Notes under the pieces: model-generated
What the model was told of the DNA's origin: nothing
Databases searched by the model: none
The model's input: the letters and a program-made list of their open reading frames with translations, nothing else
From: Paenibacillus sp. Soil766
GTDB taxonomy: Bacteria > Bacillota > Bacilli > Paenibacillales > NBRC-103111
Direction: 5' to 3'
Assembly (NCBI RefSeq): GCF_001428105.1
Contig: NZ_LMSJ01000045.1
Span: 238,318-302,317 of the forward strand
Length of the DNA: 64,000 bases
Position numbers and translations under genes: made by a program
Part shown: positions 1 to 7,890 of the stretch, piece after piece
Layout: every line of letters begins with the position of its first letter
Numbering within the stretch: position 1 is the first letter of the stretch

Positions 1-1089
1 GAACGTATCTGCTCGACACTAGAACAAAGAATCTCCTTTCGAGACTATATGGAGATATGCTTATATCAGGATGTAGTCGGTTATTACCGGAAGGATCTAA
101 TAAAGATAGGTAAACAGGGTGATTTCTATACAAGCTCTTCCATCGGTACCGTAATGGGTGAAATGGTTGCCACTTTCCTATATAACCATCTGCGAGCTCA
201 GTTCAATCTGTTTCCTCCTATTGAAATTGTTGAATGGGGGGGAGGCAATGGGCGAATGGCGCTCCAATTGCTTAATGAAATGAAGCGGGCTGCGCCAGAT
301 GTCTATGACATGTTGACGTATACACTTGTTGAATCCAGTGCCTATCACCGCCAGTTGCAACAAGATAGTCTTGTCGAACACGTGGAGCGAATTCGTTTCT
401 TGGATGAAGCAGCTTGGTTAAATGAGCCTCCTTGCAACAATGTGTATGTGTTGGCCAATGAATTGCTGGATGCCTTCCCAATTCACCGCCTGCAATACAA
501 AGATCAGACTTTTCATGAATCATATGTGATATGGCAGGAACAAGAGCCTTGTTGGCAAGAGAGTTGGTTACCTCTTCAACCTGGACGCATATTAGACTAC
601 CTCAATACATTAGAAGTTCAATGGCAAGAGGGTCAAATTAGTGAACTGAATCTAGAGGCAGTAGATTGGTATGTTCGACTTTCGAACCGGATGTTAAGTG
701 GGTGCGTCATTACTATCGATTATGGAGATGTCGAGGAGGAGTTGTACGCCACTCATCGGCATCAGGGGACATTAATGTGCTACCGCAAGCACGAGGCGCA
801 TGATAATCCTTTTATCGATCCAGGTGAACAGGACATTACTGCGCATGTTAATTTCAGCTTATGCCAGGAGGCGGCGGTCTCCGCAGGATTTGAGTCTTTT
901 GTGTTTCAGACGCAGCGTCAGTTTTTAGTGGAGCAGGGCATTTTGGAAAAACTGCAAAATCATTTCGATCCGAATCCATTTAGTGAAGTATCCAAAAGAA
1001 ATCGTTCGATCCGACAATTGCTGATAAGCGATGGTATGAGTGAATTGTTTAAAGTGTTTATTGCCATTAAAAAAGGTGAACCGGCATAA
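1..1089 (+). CDS. SAM-dependent methyltransferase, MidA/NDUFAF7-like, 5' partial
   Basis: The frame is open to the first base of the window. Translation upstream of the first ATG (base 49) gives ISFRDYMEICLY, which fits the conserved N-terminus of the MidA (Methyltransf_28/DUF185) family, so the true start lies outside. The visible part carries the family glycine-rich SAM site (VEWGGGNGRMA) and the ANELLDAFP motif. The mitochondrial relative NDUFAF7 methylates a complex I subunit. The substrate of bacterial members is unknown, and no claim is made for one here. The 3' end, including the stop codon, is built into a terminator hairpin. The family call is confident; the role is open. Confidence 0.85.
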   Translation, partial: ERICSTLEQRISFRDYMEICLYQDVVGYYRKDLIKIGKQGDFYTSSSIGTVMGEMVATFLYNHLRAQFNLFPPIEIVEWGGGNGRMALQLLNEMKRAAPDVYDMLTYTLVESSAYHRQLQQDSLVEHVERIRFLDEAAWLNEPPCNNVYVLANELLDAFPIHRLQYKDQTFHESYVIWQEQEPCWQESWLPLQPGRILDYLNTLEVQWQEGQISELNLEAVDWYVRLSNRMLSGCVITIDYGDVEEELYATHRHQGTLMCYRKHEAHDNPFIDPGEQDITAHVNFSLCQEAAVSAGFESFVFQTQRQFLVEQGILEKLQNHFDPNPFSEVSKRNRSIRQLLISDGMSELFKVFIAIKKGEPA

Positions 1090-1109
1090 TTGCCGATTCA
1101 CCTTTTTGT
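1071..1109 (+). terminator. Rho-independent terminator over the methyltransferase stop codon
   Basis: AAAAGGTGAA pairs with TTCACCTTTT, and inside it CGGCA pairs with TGCCG around a TAAT loop. A T-run follows. The hairpin overlaps the last codons and stop of the upstream gene. It is roughly symmetric, so it may also stop the converging minus-strand DUF2626 transcript. Confidence 0.85.
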
Positions 1110-1121
1110 TCGTCATCTGCA

Positions 1122-1352
1122 TTAGATGGACATTTTGAAAAATGACCAATACGTAAATCCGCTGAAGGAGATAATCATGTATCCCCAGAACAACAATATG
1201 TAAGTACGTTCAGACAAGCGCATATAGCCTAGAATTACGAATACGGCAGTTTGAAAAAAGAAAATCAGAGACATAGGTATCATATCGCCAGCTAAGCTCA
1301 TTAGTGCGATAACAAGTGTCCAAAAACCTAGAACCCGAAACATGCGATCCAT
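1122..1352 (-). CDS. DUF2626 family small membrane protein
   Basis: A 76-residue hydrophobic protein starting MDRMFRVLGFWT, the typical start of DUF2626 proteins of Bacillales. About three membrane segments are visible. I place the start at base 1352 because GAGGGGG lies 11 bases upstream; an in-frame ATG 12 codons further up is less like the family. It is monocistronic, converges with the methyltransferase and has its own sigma-A type promoter (see 1401-1429). Function is unknown in the family. Confidence 0.8.
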   Translation of the reverse strand: MDRMFRVLGFWTLVIALMSLAGDMIPMSLIFFFQTAVFVILGYMRLSERTYILLFWGYMIISFSGFTYWSFFKMSI

Positions 1353-1400
1353 TCTCGTTACATCCCCCTCTCGTACCACGTTGCACAATAACTACAACAC

Positions 1401-1429
1401 ATTATACCGTTTGAACTAAGTGGTGTAAA
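1401..1429 (-). promoter_or_regulatory. sigma-A promoter of the DUF2626 gene, flanked by an inverted repeat
   Basis: Read on the minus strand, TTTACA (1429-1424) and TATAAT (1406-1401) are 17 bases apart, close to the sigma-A consensus. A perfect 9-base inverted repeat (ACCGTTTGA at 1406-1414, TCAAACGGT at 1433-1441) overlaps the spacer and the upstream edge of the -35. That is a usual place for a repressor operator. The promoter is well supported; the operator role is inferred. Confidence 0.6.
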
Positions 1430-1441
1430 CCGTCAAACGGT

Positions 1442-1708
1442 GACGAAATTGAAAACATTTCATCATATAGACGTAGTATGTCTTTTTATACGAATCCCAT
1501 GTATGAGGGTCAAAAAATTTGGCAATACCATTTAGTATCAAATAGATTCTATGAACTCTAGTACGGGCATAGAAATAGTAATAATGGCAACGAATCAATT
1601 GATACCTGACTGATTAATTGATTCTTCTTTATGATGTATCCGCGGGGTAGGAGAGAATTCGATCACGGATCGTAAAGCTCCCTATATTATGTTAGGAGGT
1701 TTGGCCTT
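1442..1708 (+). other. Intergenic stretch upstream of rsfA
   Basis: No gene is visible. It holds a perfect 9-base inverted repeat (GAATCAATT 1592-1600, AATTGATTC 1616-1624). GGAGAGAAT at 1650-1658 matches the sigma-F -10 pattern GGnrAnAmT, but I find no good -35 for it. A strong SD (TTAGGAGG) precedes rsfA. Confidence 0.4.
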
Positions 1709-2362
1709 ATGTCGGCGATTAGACAAGATGCTTGGAGCGATGAAGACGACTTAATTTTAGCGGAGTTGACATTGCGTCATATCCGAGAAGGTAGTACACA
1801 ATTATCTGCGTTTGAAGAAGTTGGTGAACGCATTGGACGAACCGCGGCTGCGTGTGGGTTCCGCTGGAACAGCTTTGTACGGAAGAAATATGAAGCAGCC
1901 ATTCAAATTGCGAAAGCACAGCGCCAGAAACGGACGCAGCTGAAAAAGCATGCACCCGTTTCGATTTCCGGATCTTCTTCCATTGGTTTATTGGATAGTC
2001 CAGATGTTTCGGCTAGTAAGAATGAAGTGTTTACTGAAGAAACGCTATCTATTGATGCAGTCATTCGTTTCTTACGGCAATGGCGCAGTACCTATCAGGA
2101 TATGAATCGTCATATCAAAACGTTGGAGAAAGAACTGCAGGACAAAGAGGATGAACTCGATAGACTTGGCAGAGAAAATAATAAGCTGAATAAACAAGTG
2201 AATGAAGTTGAAACCGATTATCGCGTCGTGAATGATGATTATAAAGCGCTAATTCAAATCATGGACCGTGCTAGGAAAATGGCCTTTCTCGTTGAGGAAG
2301 AAGAAGAAGAGAAACCGCGCTTCAAAATGGATGCAAATGGTAATTTAGAGAGAGTAGATTAA
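1709..2362 (+). CDS. rsfA: RsfA family prespore-specific transcriptional regulator
   Basis: This 217-residue protein has an N-terminal Myb/SANT-like DNA-binding segment (residues about 6-60, with AWSDEDDLILAE and the FRWNSFVRKKYE helix). The middle is basic, and a coiled coil runs over about residues 125-190. It ends in an acidic EEEEEE patch. This is the layout of RsfA of Bacillus, a sigma-F dependent regulator that tunes prespore gene expression. The ATG at 1709 follows TTAGGAGG at good spacing. A terminator-like hairpin follows it. The family is clear; whether it acts exactly like B. subtilis RsfA is inferred. Confidence 0.85.
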   Translation: MSAIRQDAWSDEDDLILAELTLRHIREGSTQLSAFEEVGERIGRTAAACGFRWNSFVRKKYEAAIQIAKAQRQKRTQLKKHAPVSISGSSSIGLLDSPDVSASKNEVFTEETLSIDAVIRFLRQWRSTYQDMNRHIKTLEKELQDKEDELDRLGRENNKLNKQVNEVETDYRVVNDDYKALIQIMDRARKMAFLVEEEEEEKPRFKMDANGNLERVD

Positions 2363-2382
2363 TCTAAAATTACTTGGAATGA

Positions 2383-2423
2383 AAAGCTGCAAATCAAGGT
2401 GAGCCTTGGTCTGTGGCTTTTTT
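2383..2423 (+). terminator. Terminator after rsfA
   Basis: An outer stem AAGCTGC/GTGGCTT (two G-T pairs) and an inner stem CAAGG/CCTTG sit around TGAG, followed by a T-run. The panE promoter begins inside the distal arm. Confidence 0.6.
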
Positions 2424-2433
2424 GCTGTATAAT
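2406..2433 (+). promoter_or_regulatory. sigma-A promoter for panE
   Basis: TATAAT at 2428-2433 is a perfect -10. TTGGTC at 2406-2411, 16 bases upstream, is a weak -35. The SD and start codon of panE lie about 30 bases downstream. Confidence 0.5.
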
Positions 2434-2463
2434 AGAGGATACATAGAAAAAGGTGGTAATTAC

Positions 2464-3420
2464 ATGCACATCATGATTATCGGAGCAGGCTCTCTAGGAC
2501 TTCTATTTGCCGCTAAACTTGCCCCCATTAGTTCACAGGTAACACTAGTTACAAGAACTGAAGGACAAGCGAGAGAATTGGCGGAGCATGGAATACAATC
2601 ATCCATTGGAACGGAGTCACAAGCAGCGAAGGTGGAGAAGTCGGTTGTATTTCGCAGCTTTTCCGAGGAGATTAGTGACGGTGTGGTTCCGTTTGCGCGT
2701 CAAGTCGATTATATCTTCCTTATGGTGAAGCAGACCGCAATATCACCAGAACTTATCAACTATATGAATAGCCAAATGACACGACATACCTATCTTATTT
2801 GCTTTCAGAATGGCGTTGGTCACGAACAGAAATTAGGTCAGGCTATCGGGTGGGATAAGCTATTATTTGCTGTAACAACGGAAGGTGCTAAGCGAATTGG
2901 CCCTACATCCGTCAGTCATACTGGTCATGGAATTACATATTTGGGGGAGATAGTCCCGAATAATTTTGCGGCCTCAAATAATCAGCATATTTCCATTGTG
3001 CATTTGTTGGAGTTAGCAGGATTTCAAGCGAAATTGTCGAAAAATATGGAAGTCAGAATTTGGAGTAAGTTGATCATCAATGTGGTTATTAACCCACTCA
3101 CAGCTATTCTACGTGTGCCAAATGGTGAATTGCTTCGTTCGACATGGACCCTTTCACTCATGCAAGATCTATACCATGAAGCGCTTCTCTTGGCTGCTGC
3201 CAAAGGAGTTGAGCTTCCGGTTGATTTGTGGGTCACCATTCAGGCAGTATGCGAGACGACCAAAATGAATCATTCCTCTATGCTGCAAGATATCGAGGCA
3301 TCGCGCCGTACGGAAGTTGATTATTTAAATGGCAGTTTAGTGAGAATGGGCAATGAAATGGGTCTTGAACTGCCAACCAATAACCTAGTGTATAGAATGA
3401 TTAAAGCAATAGAAAATTAA
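2464..3420 (+). CDS. panE: 2-dehydropantoate 2-reductase (ketopantoate reductase)
   Basis: A 318-residue protein of the PanE/ApbA family. It reduces 2-dehydropantoate to pantoate with NADPH in the cytosol, a step to pantothenate and CoA. The N-terminal Rossmann motif is IIGAGSLG. FQNGVGHEQKL and the late conserved block NGSLVRMGNEMG are typical. I start at ATG 2464, preceded by AGGTGG, because the family begins right at the Rossmann strand; an in-frame GTG at 2413 lies in the terminator/promoter. The next gene follows after 13 bases and is probably co-transcribed. Confidence 0.9.
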   Translation: MHIMIIGAGSLGLLFAAKLAPISSQVTLVTRTEGQARELAEHGIQSSIGTESQAAKVEKSVVFRSFSEEISDGVVPFARQVDYIFLMVKQTAISPELINYMNSQMTRHTYLICFQNGVGHEQKLGQAIGWDKLLFAVTTEGAKRIGPTSVSHTGHGITYLGEIVPNNFAASNNQHISIVHLLELAGFQAKLSKNMEVRIWSKLIINVVINPLTAILRVPNGELLRSTWTLSLMQDLYHEALLLAAAKGVELPVDLWVTIQAVCETTKMNHSSMLQDIEASRRTEVDYLNGSLVRMGNEMGLELPTNNLVYRMIKAIEN

Positions 3421-3433
3421 GAGGTGAAACTTA

Positions 3434-3835
3434 TTGCTGAATAGTTTCGTTAGTCTATTATCTACTTTATATGCCATGTTAGCTGTAGCGCCATTTATCA
3501 CATTTGTTTTAGTGTGGTTCCTTATCTTTCTATTTCTGAAGGATAAGAAGATGACCACGAGGTTTACTATGGATGTCACCACTTTGTTTCTACTAGGATC
3601 CGTATCCTTAATGTGGAACAAACTTTTTCATACCCAATTTGGATTCTGGTTAATTGTCCTGATCTTATTAATTGCTTTTGGTATTACTGGGGGTTATCAA
3701 AATCATTTGAAAGGGGAAACTAATTTAATCAAAGTAGGCAGATTGGTATGGCGACTAAGCTTTGTAGGTTTGTCGGCATTATATATTCTGTTGTTTTGCA
3801 TTCATATAGGTAAAAACTACCTTTTTTCAACATAG
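3434..3835 (+). CDS. DUF3397 family membrane protein
   Basis: A 133-residue integral membrane protein with four predicted membrane segments. The MDVTTLFLLGSVSLMWN and GRLVWRLSFVGL blocks are typical of DUF3397 proteins of Bacillales. The start is TTG at 3434 with GAGGTG eight bases upstream. It lies just after panE, as in related genomes. No function is known for the family. Confidence 0.8.
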   Translation: MLNSFVSLLSTLYAMLAVAPFITFVLVWFLIFLFLKDKKMTTRFTMDVTTLFLLGSVSLMWNKLFHTQFGFWLIVLILLIAFGITGGYQNHLKGETNLIKVGRLVWRLSFVGLSALYILLFCIHIGKNYLFST

Positions 3836-3981
3836 ATTTCTTTTGCTTACCTAATTCTGGTTATTATGGGCAAAAAATAAGTGAATGTTTGTAATATTTA
3901 TTTGAGATTTGTAGAAAATAACAAACAAAATCGTCTAGATTTTATTGACCGTTGGTTGTATAATTAGAAATCGTGAGAGTG

Positions 3982-4083
3982 AATTTTTTTACCAGTTATT
4001 TAGTCAGTGGTAAATTAATTGTGGACAAACTCATCGATTATGTTATAATTCCTTGCGTGGACTCTAGTAAATTTTTTTACCAG
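3982..4083 (+). promoter_or_regulatory. Three operator-like boxes around the opp promoter
   Basis: AATTTTTTTACCAG occurs exactly twice, at 3982-3995 and 4070-4083. A third copy in the opposite sense lies at 4008-4020 (TGGTAAATTAATT, 11 of 13 bases alike when reversed). Copies one and two form an imperfect palindrome just upstream of the -35. Copy three lies just past the expected transcription start. This geometry suggests a repressor that binds both sides of the promoter. The protein is unknown. Confidence 0.45.
4022..4049 (+). promoter_or_regulatory. sigma-A promoter of the opp operon
   Basis: TGGACA (4022-4027) and TATAAT (4044-4049) are 16 bases apart. The expected start is near 4056, giving a leader of about 165 bases. 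Confidence 0.6.
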
Positions 4084-4223
4084 AGATTGAGGTTAGATTA
4101 TATAACATAAAAGAAGCGGTTACATTGACCTTCGGGTTAAAGGTGCAAAGTTCATGTTAATAAAACTAACAAAGCACCTAGCCATAGATGTCTAGACATA
4201 CATATTTTAAAGGAGGAGTTTAT
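4084..4223 (+). other. Structured leader of oppA
   Basis: No gene is visible in 3836-4223. After the promoter the leader holds a hairpin TTGACC-TTCG-GGTTAA with a UUCG tetraloop (about 4124-4139), then AGGTGC (4141-4146) that can pair with GCACCT (4174-4179). No T-run follows, so this is not a plain terminator. It may protect the RNA or control translation. The SD (AAAGGAGGAG) lies near 4210. Confidence 0.4.
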
Positions 4224-5909
4224 ATGAAAACGACAAAATGGGTTTCTACAGCAGTAGCACTAACGCTCATGGGTAGCGTAGCAGTTGGTTGTGGTAAGAA
4301 CGAGGAAACAACACCAACAACAACACCAGCTGGTGGAGCAACAGGAACAACAGCTCCTGCTTCCAACAAGCCGCAAGAAATTAAAATCAATTTCTCCGCT
4401 GAACCGCCTGTTATGGATAGCTCCAAGGCAACAGCAAATGCTGCTTTTACTTTCATTAGCGCATTTAACGAAGGTCTATATCGTACAGATAAAGATGGTA
4501 AAGCAACTCCTGGTCTTGCAAAAGATTTCCCTAAAATTTCTGCAGATGGTCTAACTTACACAATTGACATTCGTGACAATGCGAACTGGTCAGACGGTAC
4601 GCCGGTTAAAGCACAAGATTTCGCTTATTCCTTCAAACGTACATTGGATCCAGCAACTAAAGGGCAATATAGCTTTGTAGTAGCGTGGATTAAAGGTGGA
4701 GAAGCTGTAACTAAAGCTAAAACTCCTGAAGAAGTTAAAAAAGCACAAGACGCTTTAGGCGTTAAAGTACTTGGCGACAAACAACTAGAAATCACACTTG
4801 AAAAACCAGTTGCATTCTTTACTTCAATGCTTGCATTCGGTACTTTCTTGCCACAACGCGAAGATTTCGTATCAAAAGCTGGCGACAAATATGGCGCAGA
4901 AGCGGATAAAGTCATCGGTGCAGGTCCATTCATTTTGAGCAAATGGGATCATGGCCAAACACTAGAGTTAGTTAAAAATGAAAAATATTGGGATGCTGCG
5001 AATGTGAAATTAACAAAAGCAACAGTCAATATCGTTAAAGACACAAATACAGGCCTTAACTTATATGAAACAGATGCGGCTGATTTGACTGAAATCAACC
5101 GTGATCAATTGACTTTGTACAAAGGTAAACCGGACAACCTGCCTAAACCAGAGTTGACGAATTCCTACTTGATGTACCAAGTGAAGAAACAACCAGCTCT
5201 TGCTAACAAAAAGATTCGTCAAGCGCTTGGTATGGCAATCGATCGTCAAGCTTACGTAGATACAGTTCTTGCTAACGGTTCTGTTGCTTCCACTGGTCTT
5301 GTTCCAGGTGGTACTTCTGACGGTGCTGGCGGTGAATTCCGTAAAACAGCTGGCGAAACACAACCGAAGTTCGATGCTGCTAAAGCAAAAACTTTGCTTG
5401 CTGAAGGTTTGAAAGAGCTTGGTCTAACAGCTCTTCCAAAAATGAAAGTGAACGCGGATGATACAGAAACTGCGAAAAAATCACTTGAGTTCATCCTTGC
5501 ACAATGGAAACAAAACCTTGGTTACGTAGCTGAAGCGAACCCAGTTCCTCACGCATTGCGTATCGAGCTTTCCTCCAAAAAAGATTTCGATATCGTTCTT
5601 TCCCTATGGGGCGCAGATTACAACGATCCAATGACGTTCTTGGATATGTGGGTAACTGGCGGCGAGTTTGATGAAGGTGACTACAGCAACCCAGAGTACG
5701 ATAAACTTGTGAAGTCCGCTCAAACAGAAACAGATACTACGAAACGTGCTAAAGCTTTGGTTGAAGCTGAGAAAATCCTTATGGACGATCAGGGTGTAGC
5801 TCCATTGTACTTCCGTACTCGTGCGTACCTGAAAAAAGCAACAATTTCCGGTTTGATTCTTCCGTCGTTTGGTCAAGAGTGGGAACTGAAATGGGCTACA
5901 GTAAAGTAA
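4224..5909 (+). CDS. oppA: Oligopeptide ABC transporter substrate-binding lipoprotein
   Basis: A 561-residue family 5 solute-binding protein (SBP_bac_5). It starts with a lipoprotein signal (basic MKTTK, hydrophobic core, VAVGC with lipid-modified Cys23), then a Thr/Pro/Ala-rich linker of about 30 residues. The binding domain shows WSDGTPVKAQDFAYSFKR and KIRQALGMAIDRQ. It captures peptides outside the membrane and hands them to OppBC. I chose ATG 4224 over an in-frame ATG 12 codons up because AAAGGAGGAG is at the right distance and the signal peptide then starts properly. The codons look like those of a highly expressed gene. Peptide rather than nickel or another solute is inferred from the OppDF partners. 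Confidence 0.9.
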   Translation: MKTTKWVSTAVALTLMGSVAVGCGKNEETTPTTTPAGGATGTTAPASNKPQEIKINFSAEPPVMDSSKATANAAFTFISAFNEGLYRTDKDGKATPGLAKDFPKISADGLTYTIDIRDNANWSDGTPVKAQDFAYSFKRTLDPATKGQYSFVVAWIKGGEAVTKAKTPEEVKKAQDALGVKVLGDKQLEITLEKPVAFFTSMLAFGTFLPQREDFVSKAGDKYGAEADKVIGAGPFILSKWDHGQTLELVKNEKYWDAANVKLTKATVNIVKDTNTGLNLYETDAADLTEINRDQLTLYKGKPDNLPKPELTNSYLMYQVKKQPALANKKIRQALGMAIDRQAYVDTVLANGSVASTGLVPGGTSDGAGGEFRKTAGETQPKFDAAKAKTLLAEGLKELGLTALPKMKVNADDTETAKKSLEFILAQWKQNLGYVAEANPVPHALRIELSSKKDFDIVLSLWGADYNDPMTFLDMWVTGGEFDEGDYSNPEYDKLVKSAQTETDTTKRAKALVEAEKILMDDQGVAPLYFRTRAYLKKATISGLILPSFGQEWELKWATVK

Positions 5910-5930
5910 TCTTTTTAAAGTAAATTAAGC

Positions 5931-5969
5931 AGAAGGGGCCGTTCGCACCTCGTGGGAGCGGCCTCTTCT
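5931..5969 (+). terminator. Strong hairpin between oppA and oppB (partial terminator or stabiliser)
   Basis: AGAAGGGGCCG (5931-5941) pairs fully with CGGCCTCTTCT (5959-5969, one G-T pair). Only a loose T-rich stretch follows. Such hairpins after a binding-protein gene usually allow partial read-through and hold back decay, so the lipoprotein is made in excess of the permease. Confidence 0.65.
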
Positions 5970-6007
5970 AACTTTCTTGTCTTATATTTTAATAAAGGAG
6001 GAGCAAT

Positions 6008-6940
6008 ATGATTAAGTTCATTCTTCGCCGTTTCCTATATGCGCTTATTACGTTGTGGCTCATCGCAACATTTACCTTCGTTCTGATGAAAAACTTGCCA
6101 GGTAATCCACTAGGAGAAGGCGCTGAGAAGATTCCCAAAGCTACGAGAGATATGTTGATGAAGCAATATGGGCTAGATAAGCCATTGTGGGAACAGTATT
6201 TGACATTCATGAACAATATCATCCATGGCGATTTAGGAGCTTCCTTTCAATTCCCTGCTCACAAAGTAACGGATATTATCAAACAAGCTTTCCCTTCATC
6301 CTTAGAACTTGGATTAATTTCAATTGTAATTGCAATTGTTGTTGGTTTAACTTTAGGGATTATTGCAGCCTTGAAACATAATAAAGCTGGTGATTACACA
6401 GCAATGTTCATAGCGATTCTAGGAGTGTCCATTCCTTCTTTCGTGCTTGGGCCGATGCTTTCTTATTATGTTGGTGTAAAGTGGGGGATTCTACCTGCTG
6501 GTTTATGGAAAGGCCCTGAATACAAGGTATTACCAGCTATTGCTTTGTCCTTCGGTACAATTGCGATTTTGGCGCGGTTAATGCGTACGTCCATGTTAGA
6601 CGTATTGAATCAAGATTATATTAAAACAGCGAAATCAAAAGGTTTGTCAACTGTCACAGTTGTAGTTAAGCATACAATTCGTAATGCGATATTGCCGGTT
6701 ATTACGATTATCGGCCCAATATTTGTAAACGTCATCACAGGTACGTTAGTTGTTGAACAAATTTTTAGTGTACCAGGTTTGGGTAAACATTTTGTGTCAT
6801 CTGTATATTCGAATGACTATACGATGATTTCTGGATTAACTATTTTTTACTCAGCAATTTTGATTGTCGTTATCTTTATTACAGACGTTGTATATGGCTT
6901 AGTGGACCCTAGAATTCGTCTTGGGAAAGGCGGGAAATAA
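6008..6940 (+). CDS. oppB: Oligopeptide ABC transporter permease OppB/DppB
   Basis: A 310-residue inner-membrane permease of the BPD_transp_1 family with six membrane segments. The first segment follows MIKFILRRFLYALITLW, the usual start of OppB/DppB proteins. The cytoplasmic coupling loop (SKGLSTVTVVVKHTIRNA) and the conserved VEQIFSVPGLG are present. It pairs with OppC to form the channel. ATG 6008 follows AAAGGAGGAG. Confidence 0.92.
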   Translation: MIKFILRRFLYALITLWLIATFTFVLMKNLPGNPLGEGAEKIPKATRDMLMKQYGLDKPLWEQYLTFMNNIIHGDLGASFQFPAHKVTDIIKQAFPSSLELGLISIVIAIVVGLTLGIIAALKHNKAGDYTAMFIAILGVSIPSFVLGPMLSYYVGVKWGILPAGLWKGPEYKVLPAIALSFGTIAILARLMRTSMLDVLNQDYIKTAKSKGLSTVTVVVKHTIRNAILPVITIIGPIFVNVITGTLVVEQIFSVPGLGKHFVSSVYSNDYTMISGLTIFYSAILIVVIFITDVVYGLVDPRIRLGKGGK

Positions 6941-6944
6941 ATTC

Positions 6945-7877
6945 ATGCAAACTCCAAATGAATCAACAGAGACTAGTTACAAGTTTGCTCCCGTTTCAAA
7001 TAAATCTCTAACTGGTGAAGTCATTGTACGACCTTCACTTAATTATTGGCAGGACGCATGGAGACGACTTAAGAAAAATAGACTGGCTATGGCTGGCTTA
7101 ATTATATTGGTAACTTTAATCGTACTTTCGATTATCGTGCCATTTGTTTCAAGCTACGATTATCAGACGCAAAATTTAAAACTTAAAAATGCGGTGCCAA
7201 GTAGTTCGCATTTCTTTGGAACGGATGACTTCGGTCGAGATGTTTGGACGCGTGTATGGTGGGGAACTCGAATCTCCCTGTTTATCGGTATTACAGCGGC
7301 TTTAATTGATTTAGTAGTTGGTGTTATTTACGGGGGGATTTCTGCGTATTACGGCGGGAAAGTTGATGAAGTGATGCAACGTTCCATTGAGATCGTCTAC
7401 GCCATTCCATTCTTGTTGATTGCTATTCTATTGATTATGGTTATTGGCTCAGGGGTTTCTTCTATTATTATCGCCTACAGTATTACAGGGTGGGTACCGA
7501 TGGCACGGCTTGTTCGTGGACAAATGCTTACGCTCAAAGAACAAGAGTTCGTATTAGCATCGCGTACACTGGGAGCTTCTCCCATGAGAATAATTATGCG
7601 TAGTTTAATCCCGAATGCCCTTGGTATAATCATTGTACAGATCACTTTCGTAGTGCCATCTGCGATTTTTACAGAAGCATTCTTAAGTTTTATTGGTCTT
7701 GGTGTAAAGCCGCCGCTGGCATCGCTAGGTAACTTGCTGTCAGACGGTGCTAACTATATTCGGTTATATCCGCATCGCCTTATTTTCCCGACGATCGTGT
7801 TCAGCTTAATCTTATTGAGCTTCAATCTACTCGGCGATGGGCTTCGTGATGCGCTAGATCCAAAAATGCGCAAGTAA
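6945..7877 (+). CDS. oppC: Oligopeptide ABC transporter permease OppC/DppC
   Basis: A 310-residue partner of OppB. It has the long cytoplasmic N-terminus of OppC proteins (WQDAWRRLKKNRLAMAG before segment one), the GTDDFGRDVWTR block, and the coupling loop around RTLGASPMRIIMRSLIPNA. I place the start at ATG 6945, four bases after oppB, with GGCGGG about ten bases upstream; an in-frame TTG at 6921 would overlap oppB. Both permeases are needed for the channel. Confidence 0.9.
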   Translation: MQTPNESTETSYKFAPVSNKSLTGEVIVRPSLNYWQDAWRRLKKNRLAMAGLIILVTLIVLSIIVPFVSSYDYQTQNLKLKNAVPSSSHFFGTDDFGRDVWTRVWWGTRISLFIGITAALIDLVVGVIYGGISAYYGGKVDEVMQRSIEIVYAIPFLLIAILLIMVIGSGVSSIIIAYSITGWVPMARLVRGQMLTLKEQEFVLASRTLGASPMRIIMRSLIPNALGIIIVQITFVVPSAIFTEAFLSFIGLGVKPPLASLGNLLSDGANYIRLYPHRLIFPTIVFSLILLSFNLLGDGLRDALDPKMRK

Positions 7878-7890
7878 GAAGGGGTGAATA

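Noticed and set aside
1416-1598. 60-residue minus-strand frame before rsfA
   Set aside because: AT-rich intergenic DNA, no SD; the promoter of the DUF2626 gene lies at its end.
3902-3920. CodY-like box (GATTTGTAGAAAATA) upstream of opp
   Set aside because: Four mismatches to AATTTTCWGAAAATT in AT-rich DNA, too weak to call.
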